64,000 nucleotides of DNA. It comes from Acanthosoma haemorrhoidale. Lineage: Eukaryota > Arthropoda > Insecta > Hemiptera > Acanthosomatidae. Location of the stretch: the NCBI GenBank assembly GCA_930367205.1, contig OV884015.1:3224001-3288000 (forward strand), written 5' to 3'. Shown piece after piece: positions 11,585-23,989 of the stretch. Every line of letters starts with the position of its first letter. Position 1 is the first letter of the stretch. Under the pieces are notes generated by a model. The model made no database searches. It had not been told where the DNA came from and saw only the letters and a list, made by a program, of their open reading frames with translations. The position numbers and the translations under genes were made by a program.

Positions 11585-12965
11585 CGGGCACCTATCACTG
11601 CTATCCAATTAAATAAGACTGCACTACATGCCTAGAGGGACTCATGACCCAGCCACCAGTGGACTCTCACCACTGTACCGCAACAATCAACCTCTACCGA
11701 GGCTTCCCACACTCCTTAATTCCCTCACACCACCTTCAAGCAGGTACTCCTAGTACAAGGATCCGCTCAACCCAAATATTCTTTTATTTTTCCCTCATCT
11801 TTAATCTTATAATTAGAGAGCTAAGAGAGAAAATAAGTAACAGCCAACTAGCGTTGGAGGTCAGCACTATCTCACTCCACTTTTCTTAAACTGGTAGTTT
11901 ACTAGTTCCATTCAGATACCTCATCTCTTCATCAACGAAGCTGTTCTAGTCTAGAACTTCGTCATCGCTTTTACATAAACAGACTCACTAAGCAGGGATT
12001 CGTGTATTTGTCTGTCTATTTCGAATCCACTTTTAAATCTGTCTTAAATTCAGCTTTCTGCCATTCTAACTTTCTACCTTGGCCTGTCAGTGATCGCATT
12101 TCGTATCCTCAAATAATGTAATTCCTTCAGTGAAATGTCTATGAATATTTTTGATCCTCTAAAGCTGAATGACACTGGTAAGTAATGATTGTCCTCGATA
12201 ACAGCTTAAAGACAACAAATTACAGATGCTATCTCGGGGACAGTACCCAAGCTGGAGGACCCTATAATACATTCCTCTTCCAGAGATGGAGGTGTGCTGT
12301 CGTGTGTGGCCCTCAAGACAAAAGACCCATTGTCTTAAGCGACTGCAAACAGGTCTATGGTCGCTGGTCCAGATACCGCATCATCACCCCCCTCGCCTCA
12401 TTAGTCAACTCTCTGCACAGTCACCTCTCTTAATACAATATCCTCTTTTAACCAGCTTCTTCCTCAATATTCCTTTCCTTTATTTTAATGCTTTATCTTC
12501 ATTACTGTCCACAAACTTCAAGGAATAAACAAGATAGGTTTCTGACAAACTATTTAATTAATAAATTACATATTCTGATTGTAATAGTGTAAAATATCAA
12601 GATGAACTTCAATGGAAATTATCTCTAACGGTCAAACATTGCGAATTATTGACTTAGAAAGAATTGCATTGATTATAATGTGCAGTAAGTTAACATTATA
12701 TATATTAATATATTGTAAAGTTATATATTAATAATCGGAGATTGGGGGTCTTAATTGCTCTGCTAGAATCATTAAATATATTTAATTAATCAAAAATAGG
12801 AAATTTTCACGACAATCTTAGTTTTTTTTTGGGGTGGGGGAGATTTTAATATAAACCCCTAAAGACAGGTTCTAGAATATTTATGCTTGCCTATCTCAAG
12901 GAATCATTTATAGTTATAATAAAGGTATCTATAAAAGATGGATTAAAAAGGTATTCTCTTCTATG
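11585..12965. other. Noncoding intronic DNA upstream of the dac exon
   Basis: The first few hundred bases are probably the 3' UTR of the RT remnant. The remainder is AT-rich, with a TA-rich patch near 12690-12740. An overlapping pair of open frames at 12185-12528 has no recognisable product. Confidence 0.45.
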
Positions 12966-12971
12966 TTGCAG

Positions 12972-13118
12972 CACTGTACCAAAAGAGACTGAGGAAAGAG
13001 AGGAAAGCTCGGCGAAGACTCCAGGACCAACTGGAGCTGGAGATGAAGAGAAGATCTCAGCTGGAAGAGGCTCTCAAAGCGGCCGGAGCACCGCCAGAAG
13101 CTCTCCGGGTACTCACAG
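12972..13118 (+). CDS. dac: dachshund exon: C-terminal half of the DD2 coiled coil
   Basis: Dac is a nuclear Ski/Sno-family transcriptional cofactor of the retinal determination network that also patterns legs and brain. This 147 bp exon starts and ends in phase 1, between TTGCAG and GTAAGT. It encodes an uninterrupted Lys/Arg/Glu-rich helix with LYQKRLRKERKARRRLQDQL in its first half, then EMKRRSQLEEALKAAG and ending LRVLT. The QKRL(K/R)KE(K/R)KA(K/R)RKLQ and LRVL blocks are the diagnostic DD2 signature shared by fly Dac and vertebrate DACH1/2, so family assignment is firm from motif and exon continuity. The domain mediates partner binding in the family. The preceding exon, with the N-terminal half of DD2, lies outside the window. 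The other strand is also open in part but has no match. Confidence 0.9.
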
Positions 13119-13429
13119 GTAAGTAGGCACAGATCTTTTTCTTATTTATCTATCTTTGTCAAGCCTCGCTCAATATTCCCTTGGGATACATAAAGGCTAG
13201 CATTTTATAAGAACTATCCCTAAAAGAGCCCTTATAAAGTAGTTCTTATTCAGCAACTATAACGCAGATGGACACAAGATGATCTCTCCCCTCGTTCTAA
13301 GAAGAGTCACTTGCTATGTAGGCCCTTTTTTTTGACCGTTCACTGAAGTAATTGGGAACAGAACCAAACGGATACCGAATCCACGCTGAGTGGTGCACCC
13401 TCCGACCTCCCCCCCCCCTAACAAACACA

Positions 13430-13800
13430 CCTGGAGACATGAGCACTCTCCCCCGCCAGAATTAACGTTTCGGTAATTATTCCCACCAGCCTCGGCATTA
13501 ATTGGGCGCTAATCCCCCCTCGTCGAATAAGGTGTATAACCAATTGGCCATAATCCCTAAGACATTAGGAGCTGCTCTCGGAGGCACGTATCCTCCGTCG
13601 ATCCGAAGCAGTTTCAATTACCGAGGTCTACCTTGTGCTGAGGATTGCCTGGGGAGCTTCCACCCTCCATCTTCGTAACTCGGTCGGCAATCACTTGAGC
13701 AAACCGAGAGGAGCCGTTTAATTCCATTTTCCCGGAGGGGGGAGTGTCAATTAATTTTAATTAACCAGGGCGATCCAGGTGAATTAGAAATAAAATTCAT
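13430..13800. promoter_or_regulatory. Candidate dac intronic enhancer rich in AATTA-type sites
   Basis: A unique, GC-balanced block of about 370 bp just 0.3 kb downstream of the DD2 exon. It contains at least six homeodomain-like AATTA/TAATT cores (around 13474, 13498, 13543, 13615, 13718 and two adjacent ones at 13748-13765), embedded in non-AT-rich sequence where they are less expected by chance. Dac is regulated by homeodomain factors in eye and limb in Drosophila, which makes an enhancer plausible. Inference from composition only. Confidence 0.28.
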
Positions 13801-14394
13801 GAAAAGTGTTTGAACAATAAAAATCTATATTTCATTAAGAGGTACTGCAGTTGATTAGGTCGGTAGACAGGACTGAGGATCGAACCTAGCCAATGTTAGA
13901 CACCATTCTAAAGGTTATCTAAACCTTTAGATGTACTTGTTGTTTAACGAAGGAAAACCCCTAACCATCTTCAAGAATATTCTGCCTGAAGAATTATTCG
14001 ATTGAACTGCAATCTTAAATGAGTATTGTGCTGTGAGTTGGTTGTGAGCTGTGAGACATAAATGAGTCGAAGAGATTGTGATAGTTGTTATCTTCAAATG
14101 AGCTAATCTAGATAGCACAAAGCAGTCAACATCCCCCCCCCCGTTCTTACCTGTTACGATAGTGGGCCAAAATCAGTGAGTTTGGTGCCTGTTACTTTTC
14201 ACATCAGTTGCTGAGGTGAAGAGTCCTGACCACATGAGCTCCCTCTGGTTGGTTGGGAGGGACGCGGTCGTATATGTGATGGAATTTCCAAAGATGCGAG
14301 CTATCTTCAATATCTAAGAAGTAGCTTCCCTATTCCAGGACCAGTTGCTTTCTTTTTTCTTCTCCTTCCGGCCTCCAATAGTCCATCGACAAAA

Positions 14395-14720
14395 GATACA
14401 AAAAAACACAACATGGCGCTGGGACCACCTTCCTTTCTACCTGGCGATTACAATTGCCGTAGACAAATCCTACCCAGGAGCAATTTTAATATTTCTTTTT
14501 TTTTCTGGGATCATTCTGCCCCCGCTCACCTGCCCCGAACCGAATTACCTTTAGGAATTAATGGGTTATGTATCCTTCGGCCCATCTGCCCACCGATATA
14601 ATGACAGGGGTCGGGGTTATAAATTAAATACTTTTTTGTCGGACTGTCCGTCCTGCCCCTGGATTCCACGCCTCCTCTCCCCTCCAGCGACTGCGACTTT
14701 ATGATCAATCCTTCTTGTCT
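14395..14720. promoter_or_regulatory. GC-balanced island in dac intron, candidate regulatory element
   Basis: Unique sequence of mixed composition, open in short stretches on both strands (14413-14601 +, 14526-14708 -) but with no recognisable peptide motif. Possible conserved noncoding element; no specific site stands out. Confidence 0.15.
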
Positions 14721-15656
14721 GGAGAAAATGGCGTCTGGACCGCTTTATCTAGTCCAGGCCTCATGGGAGAAGTTATGCTTCATTTGTTTCCACGTATGGT
14801 TTATAATAGCCGTCGTAAAAATTAATGGTTCGGGCTGGAATGTTTGAGGGAGTCTATAAACTGGCTGGCCTTTTTCGCTGATTATACTTAAAATTTAAAT
14901 TGAAAGTCTGATGAATTGACTCTTTCCTGTTTCGGATCGGGCTCGGCAACAATGAGCTACCTCAAAGATGATCGACGTTGTAATTTTTGAAAGAGGTGTG
15001 CCTCTGACAGCCATTCCCTACTGGTGTTTGTGGCTGGAGTTGGCAGGACCGCGAACTGTCGAACACATCTCGGCAGCGACTTGTTGCACAACTTGTTCGC
15101 TACAGGACTCTCTCGTCTCCCTTCTAAGATGTAGGCGAGCTGTGGATGTTACCCTCCCCTCATTTAGTATCGATTTAGAAGGACTTATACTATACCGTAT
15201 ACCTCAAACGTCTATTGGGTATGCGCGTGAGCAATCTTCTCACGTCCAAGTGCCCATATCCTATCATTGGGTTTTCATCGAAAAAGTTCTTTCACCTGAA
15301 TGAAAAATGTCAATGACTGCAGTCAGCGTTTCTGTCAACTTCTGACTTCTAGTCCAGGTTCTGTGTCTACATGCTGTGTCGTGAATGATGTTTGAAACTT
15401 AAGGAAGTGATAGTAAATCTCAAATAATTCAATTTAATTTAGATTTACTCCGAGGTAGAAATATTGAGATCTCAAATCTACTCCGTTTGTTCAGTTCTAC
15501 TAAACTTTTTATATAAACATTTTATCTTTCGTCCCTTCTCTGCAAACTATGCGGGCTCTATGCCGATGCTAATATATTCACACATCCTCTTTATATATTT
15601 AATAAGCGGCTTCACTGATATTGCATTATATGACAATGTTGATGATTGTGTTGCAG

Positions 15657-15881
15657 AGAGTTGCGGCAGTTCCGGAGGTGGTGCGACCGGAGGTCCTGAC
15701 AGACCCGAGAGCGGACAGAGAAGATCCGCCGAGAGGGAGCCGTCGGATCCGCCCCAGCGGGACCAGGGGGCCGGGTACCAAGGGGGACGGACGGACCCCC
15801 CGCCCCAGGACAAGCCATGGAACTACTCCAGCATCGACCTCATCAACTCCGGGGCCCAGGCCTTCTGGCAGAACTACTCAG
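15657..15881 (+). CDS. dac: dachshund exon: variable linker and WNYS/FWQNYS motif
   Basis: A 225 bp exon, phase 1 at both ends. The acceptor is TTGCAG (15651-15656). The donor is GTACTC, which departs from GTAAG at +4 and +5 and may be a weak site. In the frame continuing from 13118 it encodes a Gly/Ser/Pro/Arg/Asp-rich low-complexity segment of about 50 residues. A conserved-looking tail follows: DKPWNYSSIDLINSGAQAFW then QNYS. The WNYS..DL...G..FWQNYS block is a hallmark of insect Dac C-termini as I know the family. The linker is very GC-rich (over 65 per cent by eye) compared with the flanking introns. Only this frame carries the motif; the GC-rich open frames in other registers here are shadows. 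Confidence 0.85.
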
Positions 15882-17771
15882 GTACTCGTCTGGTCGCCTG
15901 GCACCGGTAGCGGATATGTAGTTAGTGACCTCTTTCAAGTCTCTTCTCTAGCGGTTTTTGCACTAGCGTATTCACGCCTCAGCCAAGCTAATGCAAAAAG
16001 CGCTTTAGTCTTCTGTATTCTGTCTTAGAGAATATTAGAGTTCGGATAAACCAATTGAATGTTACTCTGAGAACAATAGTTTTGGCTTAGGTTTATCAAA
16101 GATGGTTGTTAATCTGAGTTTGGCGAGTTCCCCAAAATGTAGTTATCACCCCCTTCCTCACCTGATGCAGACATACTTAGGTATGGCAAAGGTTGTCCCT
16201 ACATACATTCCATGTAAACTCTCTTTCATCAACCGAAGCCGATATAGCGTAGAAATATTCTACTCATCTATTGAATCTTAGTTTTTGTTCAAATCCATAC
16301 TTTTCATATTTTATCTAAGCTGTAAATATTTTTGTATACTCCTTGTTCGATTGATTTATCCGAATTTACGGTAGGTTAAATTTGCAATATTTGAGCTTTT
16401 GTAGTAATACAACTGTATCTAGTGGAAATATGCATTTAGTAGTCATACAAAAACTCCTTCCCTTATTTATTTATCCCCCCCTCTTTTCGTTTCATCTTCT
16501 GTCATTTTGTAGTAGTAAATTAATGTACTAAGTAAATACTAGTAAAGTAAGTAAATCAGTGGGCTCGCTACAACAAATTATGAAGATGAAATTTTTGGAT
16601 CTGTTCTGGGACTGGCAAAAAAATAGGTTGACACACACTATTGGGACAATGTACGCAGACCTCACAAGTCTACTAATAAAACTTCAAAGTTCGTCTCAAA
16701 ATATATAGAATTTGGAACAATAATTTCAAAATAAGTAATAATAATAATTTTTATATTTATTATTACATTTAGAGCTCTCATTTGGTTTAAAGGCTGAAGA
16801 ACTATTAGAGGCTAGCAAAGGAAAATCTGTGATTGAGTCTATAGTATCTAAGGAATCGAATACTTAAATTTTTGGTTTTTATTCGAAATTTTGTAAGGGA
16901 ATAAGGCAGATGTAGCGTAGCATCCTGCAAGCCGACTTCAATGTCAACCTACAATTTATTATTTTAACTTATCTGGAACTAACGATATCGTTGAACTATT
17001 CTTGGTCAGAAATACAGAGAGGCTTTCCTACATAGTATAATAGCTTAATAAAGAGGAAAGAACCATCGCAATGTTTGAATAAATGAAAAAATAACGACCT
17101 TTTCACAGATTCTTTGTAGGTCTCCTCAATAACTAAGTATTAACATGGAAACTGATGTAATTTTCATAATTTCATTTTTTTCAAACGCGTTTTAACAAGA
17201 CGCTAACAACCAGCCTGATTTATTACCTATTATTATTATTCATTCCCATCCAAAAATAATTTTAATGGAAAAAACCGAGTCAAAATTGCCTTACGCTTTA
17301 TCGGTGTGGCGTGGCGGGGCTTGACTACATCGATTCTCTTATCTCGCTCTTTAGATTATATTTTTAATCAATGTAATAAACAATGCAGCTATATAATTAT
17401 CGCTTACAGGTGTATATTTAAAAAAAGGAACAGGACAAAAATAATGCCACTAACAGTCTGGAGCAAAACCTTTGCAATATTTTAAAACTGTTAATATTAA
17501 TTTGATTGATGAGATCAATATAAACTTTGAAAAGTATGTTTCACATAAGACTACTTAATATCACTACGTATATTATTTACCTAATATATTTTGGTTGAAA
17601 TGTTTTAGTGGAATGTATATGGAAACAAACTAACTGAAAAGTCTTTTCGTTTGAGAATCCAAACGTTCGGTGCGTCAATAGATTTATTATAGCTCATTTT
17701 ATTGTGAAAATCTCCATTAAATAATGCAGCTTTTGCATTTTCATTCAATATGACCATATTGTGCTTGATGT

Positions 17772-17837
17772 ATCATTTAATAAGCATATCCACAACCAGC
17801 AGTAATCATTTAATAAGCGTATCCACAACCAGCAATA
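17772..17837. repeat. 33 bp tandem duplication
   Basis: Two copies of a 33 bp unit beginning ATCATTTAATAAGC, differing at two G/A positions, with a third partial start at 17838. A simple local duplication. Confidence 0.85.
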
Positions 17838-19249
17838 ATCATTTAAAGCTAAGTTTATTTTACCATGTTACAGTTTTTGTGCTGTAAAATATATCAAGGA
17901 ACCCCCCCCGCAAACTTTGTCCCTGCTGCTGTTCTATTTCTATAAATAATTCATAGGTAATAAATGTCCTTGTATGTAATATATTATAGAACTATCTATG
18001 TTTGGAGCCAGTTTAAACAAGATACAGAAGCTATTAAAAAAGACAACAGATTTATCTAATTAAAAAAACTGGTAGAAATACATGCCGTGAATATATCTTT
18101 GAGAGCCAATGATGGAATTGTATTGTGAAGAGCACAACTTTCCCTCTCATAAATACAACAAGAATGACAATTTTCGCAATTGGGGCCGTATACTGTTCCA
18201 AACCAAATCTGAGAGCATAGGGGCCACAGATGGCCAAATAGGTAGTTTGTAAACGAATTGTCATGTGTTAAATTAATCGCTAGTAAATTAGAGCATAAAG
18301 ACTAAATAAGATGTGAGAAAAGCACGGTTGATGTGCACTAATGTACGGTTTCCTATAATGGACCGTTTGATCCGTCACGAAGGGGCGTGATATAATGGTT
18401 AAACTATAAACACTCGAATCATTTTACTCTCCGGCTATCTGCTCAAGTCATGACCCGAAGAATTATATTTAATTTTTGGTTTTTTAGATTCGGTCTGTTT
18501 GGAAATTGTAGAGTTGGTCTTTATAGAAAATTGTTTAAACCACTAAGTCATCATCGTGGCAGAGGGAAAATAAAAGAGGACCGCTAGAGAAATATATGAA
18601 CAGGACACGAACAAATGTTTAAAGTAATCACAGGTTCTCCTTGTGTAACTCCCATTGCCAACCATAACTACTTCAATTACAAGGATCCCTTTTATAATTG
18701 AGATATCGGAATGGCTCTCTCAATTCGATATTATTAGCTCCCTCTGGGCCCAGTTCACTTCCTCCGGCTTCTCTTGAGGCCGCTCAGGTCCCACTGCCTC
18801 GTTCATTCTTCAACGGACCGGCTTTCCATGTCTTTCTCATCTACATTCACCTAATTCTCGGATAACAACCACTATCGAGCAACAACGGCTGGAATCCTCT
18901 GACAAAATAACTTCACAGAGCTCCTAGTGAGCGTTGTAAAATTATCCTGCGACGGTCTGTAGGCCTTCAATATAATTCTTCAATCTCATTCAATCAAGTA
19001 TTAATAAAAAATCACAATACCTACTGACCTTTTACTAAACACGAAACTTTTTAAAGGAACTAAACTATTTTAGTAGGTACTTTCTACCAAACTAAAATTT
19101 TGTGAGCCGAACCTATCACTTGTAAGTTCTAATGATATTATATCGAACATACTTCAATATAACATTAGTTCTGTTGCTTAGAAATCAGATATTTCACAGA
19201 GATATTCTGTCTCACTCGGGAGCTGGATTTGTCTGCACGTCGTTAGCTG

Positions 19250-19640
19250 AGTCGTCTCTGGAGAATATTGACTTGCTCTTCTTTCGGCCGGCTGTGAGCC
19301 ATCCTCTATAGTTTAGGGCAAGATGGCCTCCGTCAGATACATCCAGTTTAAATATAAAATAAAGCGGTAAAAACGTGCCGTTCCCCCGGCGATATGATCG
19401 ACCGGAGCCGCGGTCTCTAATCTCGGGCCGGAGACGACGGCGTGCACACTCTCCATTATATACATTAGGGGCTCATAGCCACAGCCAGCGGGAGAAACGT
19501 TTAATATAAAACCAATCTTATTTTTTCTAGAATCCTGTTTATTTGCTCCTCTTCGGAGTCGTGAGCCACGCTCCTTTTGCCTGAGATTGCAACCATTTCC
19601 TGCCACGTCTGTGTCCCTAGAGAACACACCCACTCCCTGT
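19250..19640. promoter_or_regulatory. GC-balanced island in the 10 kb dac intron
   Basis: Unique mixed-composition block with several CCGG-rich words, flanked by AT-rich DNA. The - strand is open over 19313-19633, but the predicted peptide (Cys/Gly-rich, no signal or domain) is not recognisable. Candidate conserved noncoding element or, less likely, an unrecognised coding scrap. Confidence 0.17.
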
Positions 19641-20769
19641 GAACATCCCTAATAATGTTTTAATGAGATTCTTCTGGCTGAGAGAGTGGCTGTACTCTCC
19701 ACTCACTAGAACAATAATGTAAAACGGATTCAACTCATGATAAGCACGATTCAATCTGTTGTTGAATATAACTTCAACCTTTCTGTTTCCTGTGATCGTT
19801 TAAGAGATACATTCATGCGCAAATTGATAAATCCGATATATAAGCCTATTTTAAATGAAGCTTACCATCCCTTTCCTTCTATCTATATATCTTCAGGGAT
19901 GAAAACAAAATTCGCCCGATGTAGAAATAAATCCAGCAGAAAGAGAAAAAAAATAGATAAAAAAAGCTTAAACCCTTTTAATATATTTTTATCCTCCTTG
20001 GGAAAAGCAAACCTTTAGTTAATAAATTCACTGAATGAGAAGGGTTAAAGCCTTATTGATTCCTTTGCAAAGGGCACCGGCAATCGAGAACGGGGATTAA
20101 CAGAATAAAAAAATGGCAGGAAAAAAATGGTTTGTCGCTATTATTGTTATTATGGGATTTGTGGTCACCTCTTGCAATTCTCTACTTCAACCCAGGATGG
20201 ACTTCATATTTTTTATCAGCATGCCAACACTCCGAGCAAAAAGTTCATTTCATTTTCCCACTATAAGCTATATCTTATAAACTTAATCAATATCTTTAAT
20301 GGGTAATTAAAGAGATTAGTCCACCTTAAGTGATGGAGCTTTAGATGTGCATTGTTAAATAAACATTCCGAATAAATGAAAAAGAATAATGAATATACTA
20401 GCGGCAAGAGAGAGAATTTTTATTAATAATGTGTACCTGCCCGATTTTAATTTGGTTGGTAAATGACCCTTCAAATGTGCCAGTCAAATGACAAAACTTT
20501 GTGTAGAAAATCAAATGTGCATAAAAAGATGTTGCCTCTTGCTGTGTAACGTTTCATGGTGTACGAGTACGCTCGTAAGTACGCACAGAAATGCCCATAG
20601 CATGACGGTTGATATTAATAAACTATTGTGCCTTTCCATTGTAAGTAAATCGATCCCGTATGAATAATTATGTTTTACAGTTGATTTAGCATCGACCTGA
20701 AACTGTATCGAATGACGCCTAGGTCAGGTTTTCCTGTGACATATTCACATGAGAGGAAGTACAGATGAT

Positions 20770-21040
20770 TTTCCCTTATGGAAGGGGCAGCAGATGTCCA
20801 GGCCTGTCCCGGGGCTATGAATCCCGGATGTAAATTGATCGTGAACGAGTTTCCGGTCCGGTTGAGCAGACCGCCCCCCCCCTCATCGGGAAATATCAAT
20901 CGGAAAAGTATTAGGGTCCGATCTGACCCACGGGTCCGGACCATTGACCCTAGCCGACGTCTCCCGCTTAATTTTCCGCATCGGGCCCGGGTCAATTTTC
21001 GAATCACGTCTCTTCAACGGCTGATGGAAAATCGCCTCTA
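20770..21040. promoter_or_regulatory. GC-balanced island in the 10 kb dac intron
   Basis: About 270 bp of unique sequence, open on both strands without a recognisable protein motif, containing a poly-C run near 20872. Composition contrast with its surroundings is the only evidence. Confidence 0.16.
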
Positions 21041-23989
21041 GTTGCCAAATAAACGCACAATCTGTAATCTAGTGTCCTCTTTTTAAAAGGTGTGGTCATG
21101 GTTACACAACTACGCTTAAGGTGTGCTATCCCCTCGGTGAACTGAAGCTGCCAAAAGGAATAATTGTAAAAATATTGCATTACAACTTGATTTATTGTAT
21201 TTCATTCAAATTTTTTTTACCAAATATAAGTCACTAACTTGACGAAGCGTTTTCTCTCAAAATCTTTTCTTGTAAGGATTTATTAACTGTAGCTGTAAAA
21301 AGAAGTCTCTGGCTAACATTTTAAATAAGACTAGTTACGAACCAGTAACAATTACCAGTTTTGTTTCATGAATTATTTACTGAATCGCATTTATAAAAGG
21401 AAACGTATTGAATACTAGACAGTTTGGAAAAAGTTGTGTTTGATGAAGACTAGTTGAAGGCAATAGGAATACAAAGAGAGAAGATGTGTGCGGGGTAAGG
21501 AGAGGCAGCCGTCCACCCCCCCCCCATCCCCTAATCTTGTAAAGTTTCTATGAATAATATCTGCCAAGGGCCGGGGGTTCTGTGAGAGCGCCCTTTTAGG
21601 CAATCCTAATTCCTAATTCCACGCTTTGTACAATAATAGCTGAGGGTCCAGCTGGCTGAGGGGGTTAAATTGCCCGGATATCTATATATATATATAAGAG
21701 AAATATATGCAAATCCGTTTAGGAACAAAACGATCTGGGATCACTTGTGGGACCGTTCGCCTGGATCGTGTAGCCCTGGGCTAAAGGCCAGTGTACCAAC
21801 TGCACCGCATCTGGACACTTCACTGTGTCACACATGTCCCACCTTCCATGCGAGAAATTCGGCTAAGTGTTCTCACATATGGAGTGCTCACAGTACTGGG
21901 CAAAACTATTTAGAGAACAGTTCTTCCAGGCCAATCCGGACGGCAACCTACGGAGGACATTAGGATTAAGTATTGAAAAATTGGCGTCATTTAATAAATA
22001 AAATAAAATTAATTATTTAATTGATAAATAAATAAAATTCCGATGCTAATTATCTACCTTTATCCGAATACCAACTCTAGCGTAGGGAACAAAGTATGTG
22101 TCATTTGTATGTTTCTATTTCTGCCATGAGGCCCAACCACCAACCAATTTCACAAAAAGAATATGTGTATACATGAAAAATAAAAATAAAAAATCTTGCA
22201 AAAAAGTGTTATTTTGTAAAAAGCTGACGCATAATAATATGGAGAAAAAAATGCTAGGTGATGTTAGTGAAAAGGTGTGTGAGCAGCGAGTGTTGCGAGG
22301 TAAGACGAAATGAAATCTAACCAGGGACTGAAGAGCGTGGAATCCTTCTTTGATGACTCGACTCAGAGATCACACCTGAAAGCGGAACAGACAATTCTAT
22401 CCCAAGTCAGGCCAGAACTAAACTCCACACAATGGAGTCTTTCAATCGGACCGCACTAGTTGTGATCTATTGGCGGCCGGTGGAGGCGGTGGATGAGGTC
22501 TAACAATCGACTATACAGAGCTGCTGCCTTGTAACAATCTGAGGTACAAGTCGGCAAATGTCCTCAACAAGCCTTCATTGTTGATGGGCATTCGGCGAGA
22601 ATCGGAAATATTCCCATTTTTGCTACAATGCCTATAATGGCAATTATTTAAGCCCATTGGTTGAATCTTCAAATATTCTGGAGCTGTATGTTTGATGTCT
22701 ATGTTTAGTGCCAATGTGTTAATTAAAGTGAATCCATATAACAGTACTAGGAAAAGAAAAATTTGACTGGTGGGTGTCCTGTAGCAGCCGAAATGTGACG
22801 GGCATTAAGGCAGTGGAAGTGCGCAGGTAGAGTGACTGCTTAGAGATTCAGCGCCAGGCAGCTCCGGATTCTCGATTCGCCCTGCTTGAGATCTCACAGT
22901 CGCGCCCTCACATGGTTCAATACTCAATCAAAATTGCAAATAATCAAAAGCCTTCAGAGGTGTGGACTATCGAAAGGATATAAACTCCTTCTTGGCGTAT
23001 GCTATGGTCCTGTATAGATTATACTATATATTATTTATCCTTAGCCATAATCCCAGCAGTTCATTTTATCAACTTGTGTCATGAGGCAGGACAGTTTACG
23101 CAGTACAAAGCACCTGCAGCTACCTAAGAGGGCTGGGAGTAAACAGAATGGAAGAACCCCTCGACCTAAAAAACAGGCATGAGCCGAAATAATTGCAGTT
23201 AAAAATCTGATCGTAATTGCGGCTGCCCTCAAGAGAGAAGATGAAGGACGTTCTTTGAATACTAATTCCAACAAGACAGATTGGAACTCAGGTTTTTATT
23301 AATTTATTTTTAATAACAAACCTAACGGCCCAGGTTTCTCGGATCGATAGGGCAATAGTCATATTACAAGTTAATATCTTTTTAGTTTATCTCACCTCAC
23401 TACTTCTTCCAGGTAGGCAGTAAACATTTCCTACCTAAAAACTGTGACAGGGAATCGCCTCCAGTGTGTCGCAGTGTAGTCCACAACAGGACGGGCTCGT
23501 TATGATGGGGTACGTGAATAAATTCAGATTTCTGTCGTCTCGAAGCAAGATAACAATAATACCATTGCAAGCAGGGTTCATTTTTAACATAAAGCCAGCA
23601 ACTTTACAAACTTTGCCTTAAAAATATATTTGACTTAAATTAAATTAATTTAATTCAATAATATTCCTCACTCAAAAGTTTTGATTTTCTCCAAAGATAT
23701 TAACGTATAAGAACTACAAAAAACATAAATCACTGATGTTGGATTTTACGCAATTTTTTAATGACAAAATAAATGGTCATAGCCGTGCCAACAGTTTAAA
23801 TAAAGGACATATAATAAAAATAAAAACTATGCAGTTGAAGATCAAAAATATTATTATAATAAGTTTCCAAGATAATTATGGTCAACTCGAATGGCGTTCA
23901 TGAGCTAATGCAGTTGTTTTTGGTACAACGCTATACCTTTCTTAACTATAATTTCTATTTTCAAACAGATTCACCGATTCCTCGTTCAA

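Larger units (their letters stand above)
1..12971 (+). other. dac: Intron of dac (3' portion; donor lies outside the window)
   Basis: Everything before the first recognisable dac exon. The 3' end is a normal acceptor, a pyrimidine-rich stretch followed by TTGCAG at 12966-12971. I looked for the N-terminal half of the Dac DD2 domain (a Glu/Arg-rich helix with ERQL-like motifs) on the + strand and did not find it, so the upstream exon is probably more than 12.9 kb away. Contents are mostly AT-rich noncoding DNA, with mobile-element remnants at 7368-8324, 8340-8415 and 10931-11584. More GC-balanced islands lie at about 3540-3830, 5760-5990 and 6985-7125. Short open frames here (for example 713-1126, 6074-6442, 9085-9513) show no recognisable domain and biased, low-complexity composition. 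Confidence 0.72.
13119..15656 (+). other. dac: dac intron of 2.5 kb
   Basis: Runs from GTAAGT at 13119 to TTGCAG ending at 15656. No mobile element is recognised. It includes two GC-balanced islands (13430-13800 and 14395-14720) listed separately and poly-C runs near 13411 and 14133. The open frame at 14968-15303 has no recognisable domain. Confidence 0.8.

Noticed and set aside
12883..13122. + strand frame overlapping the DD2 exon
   Set aside because: Wrong register. The Dac signature reads only in the phase beginning with a split codon at 12972.
15464..16028. Four overlapping frames on both strands around the second dac exon
   Set aside because: Shadows produced by the GC-rich Gly/Pro/Arg linker. 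The true frame is fixed by the WNYS..FWQNYS motif and by phase-1 junctions.
20562..20577. TACGAG-TACG-CTCGTA hairpin
   Set aside because: Single six-base stem with no second copy or flanking context; expected by chance in 64 kb.
21670..21963. Cys/His-containing + strand frame that might be a zinc-knuckle (Gag-like) scrap
   Set aside because: Cys and His spacing does not fit CCHC knuckles or any other finger I know; starts in a TA-rich simple repeat.
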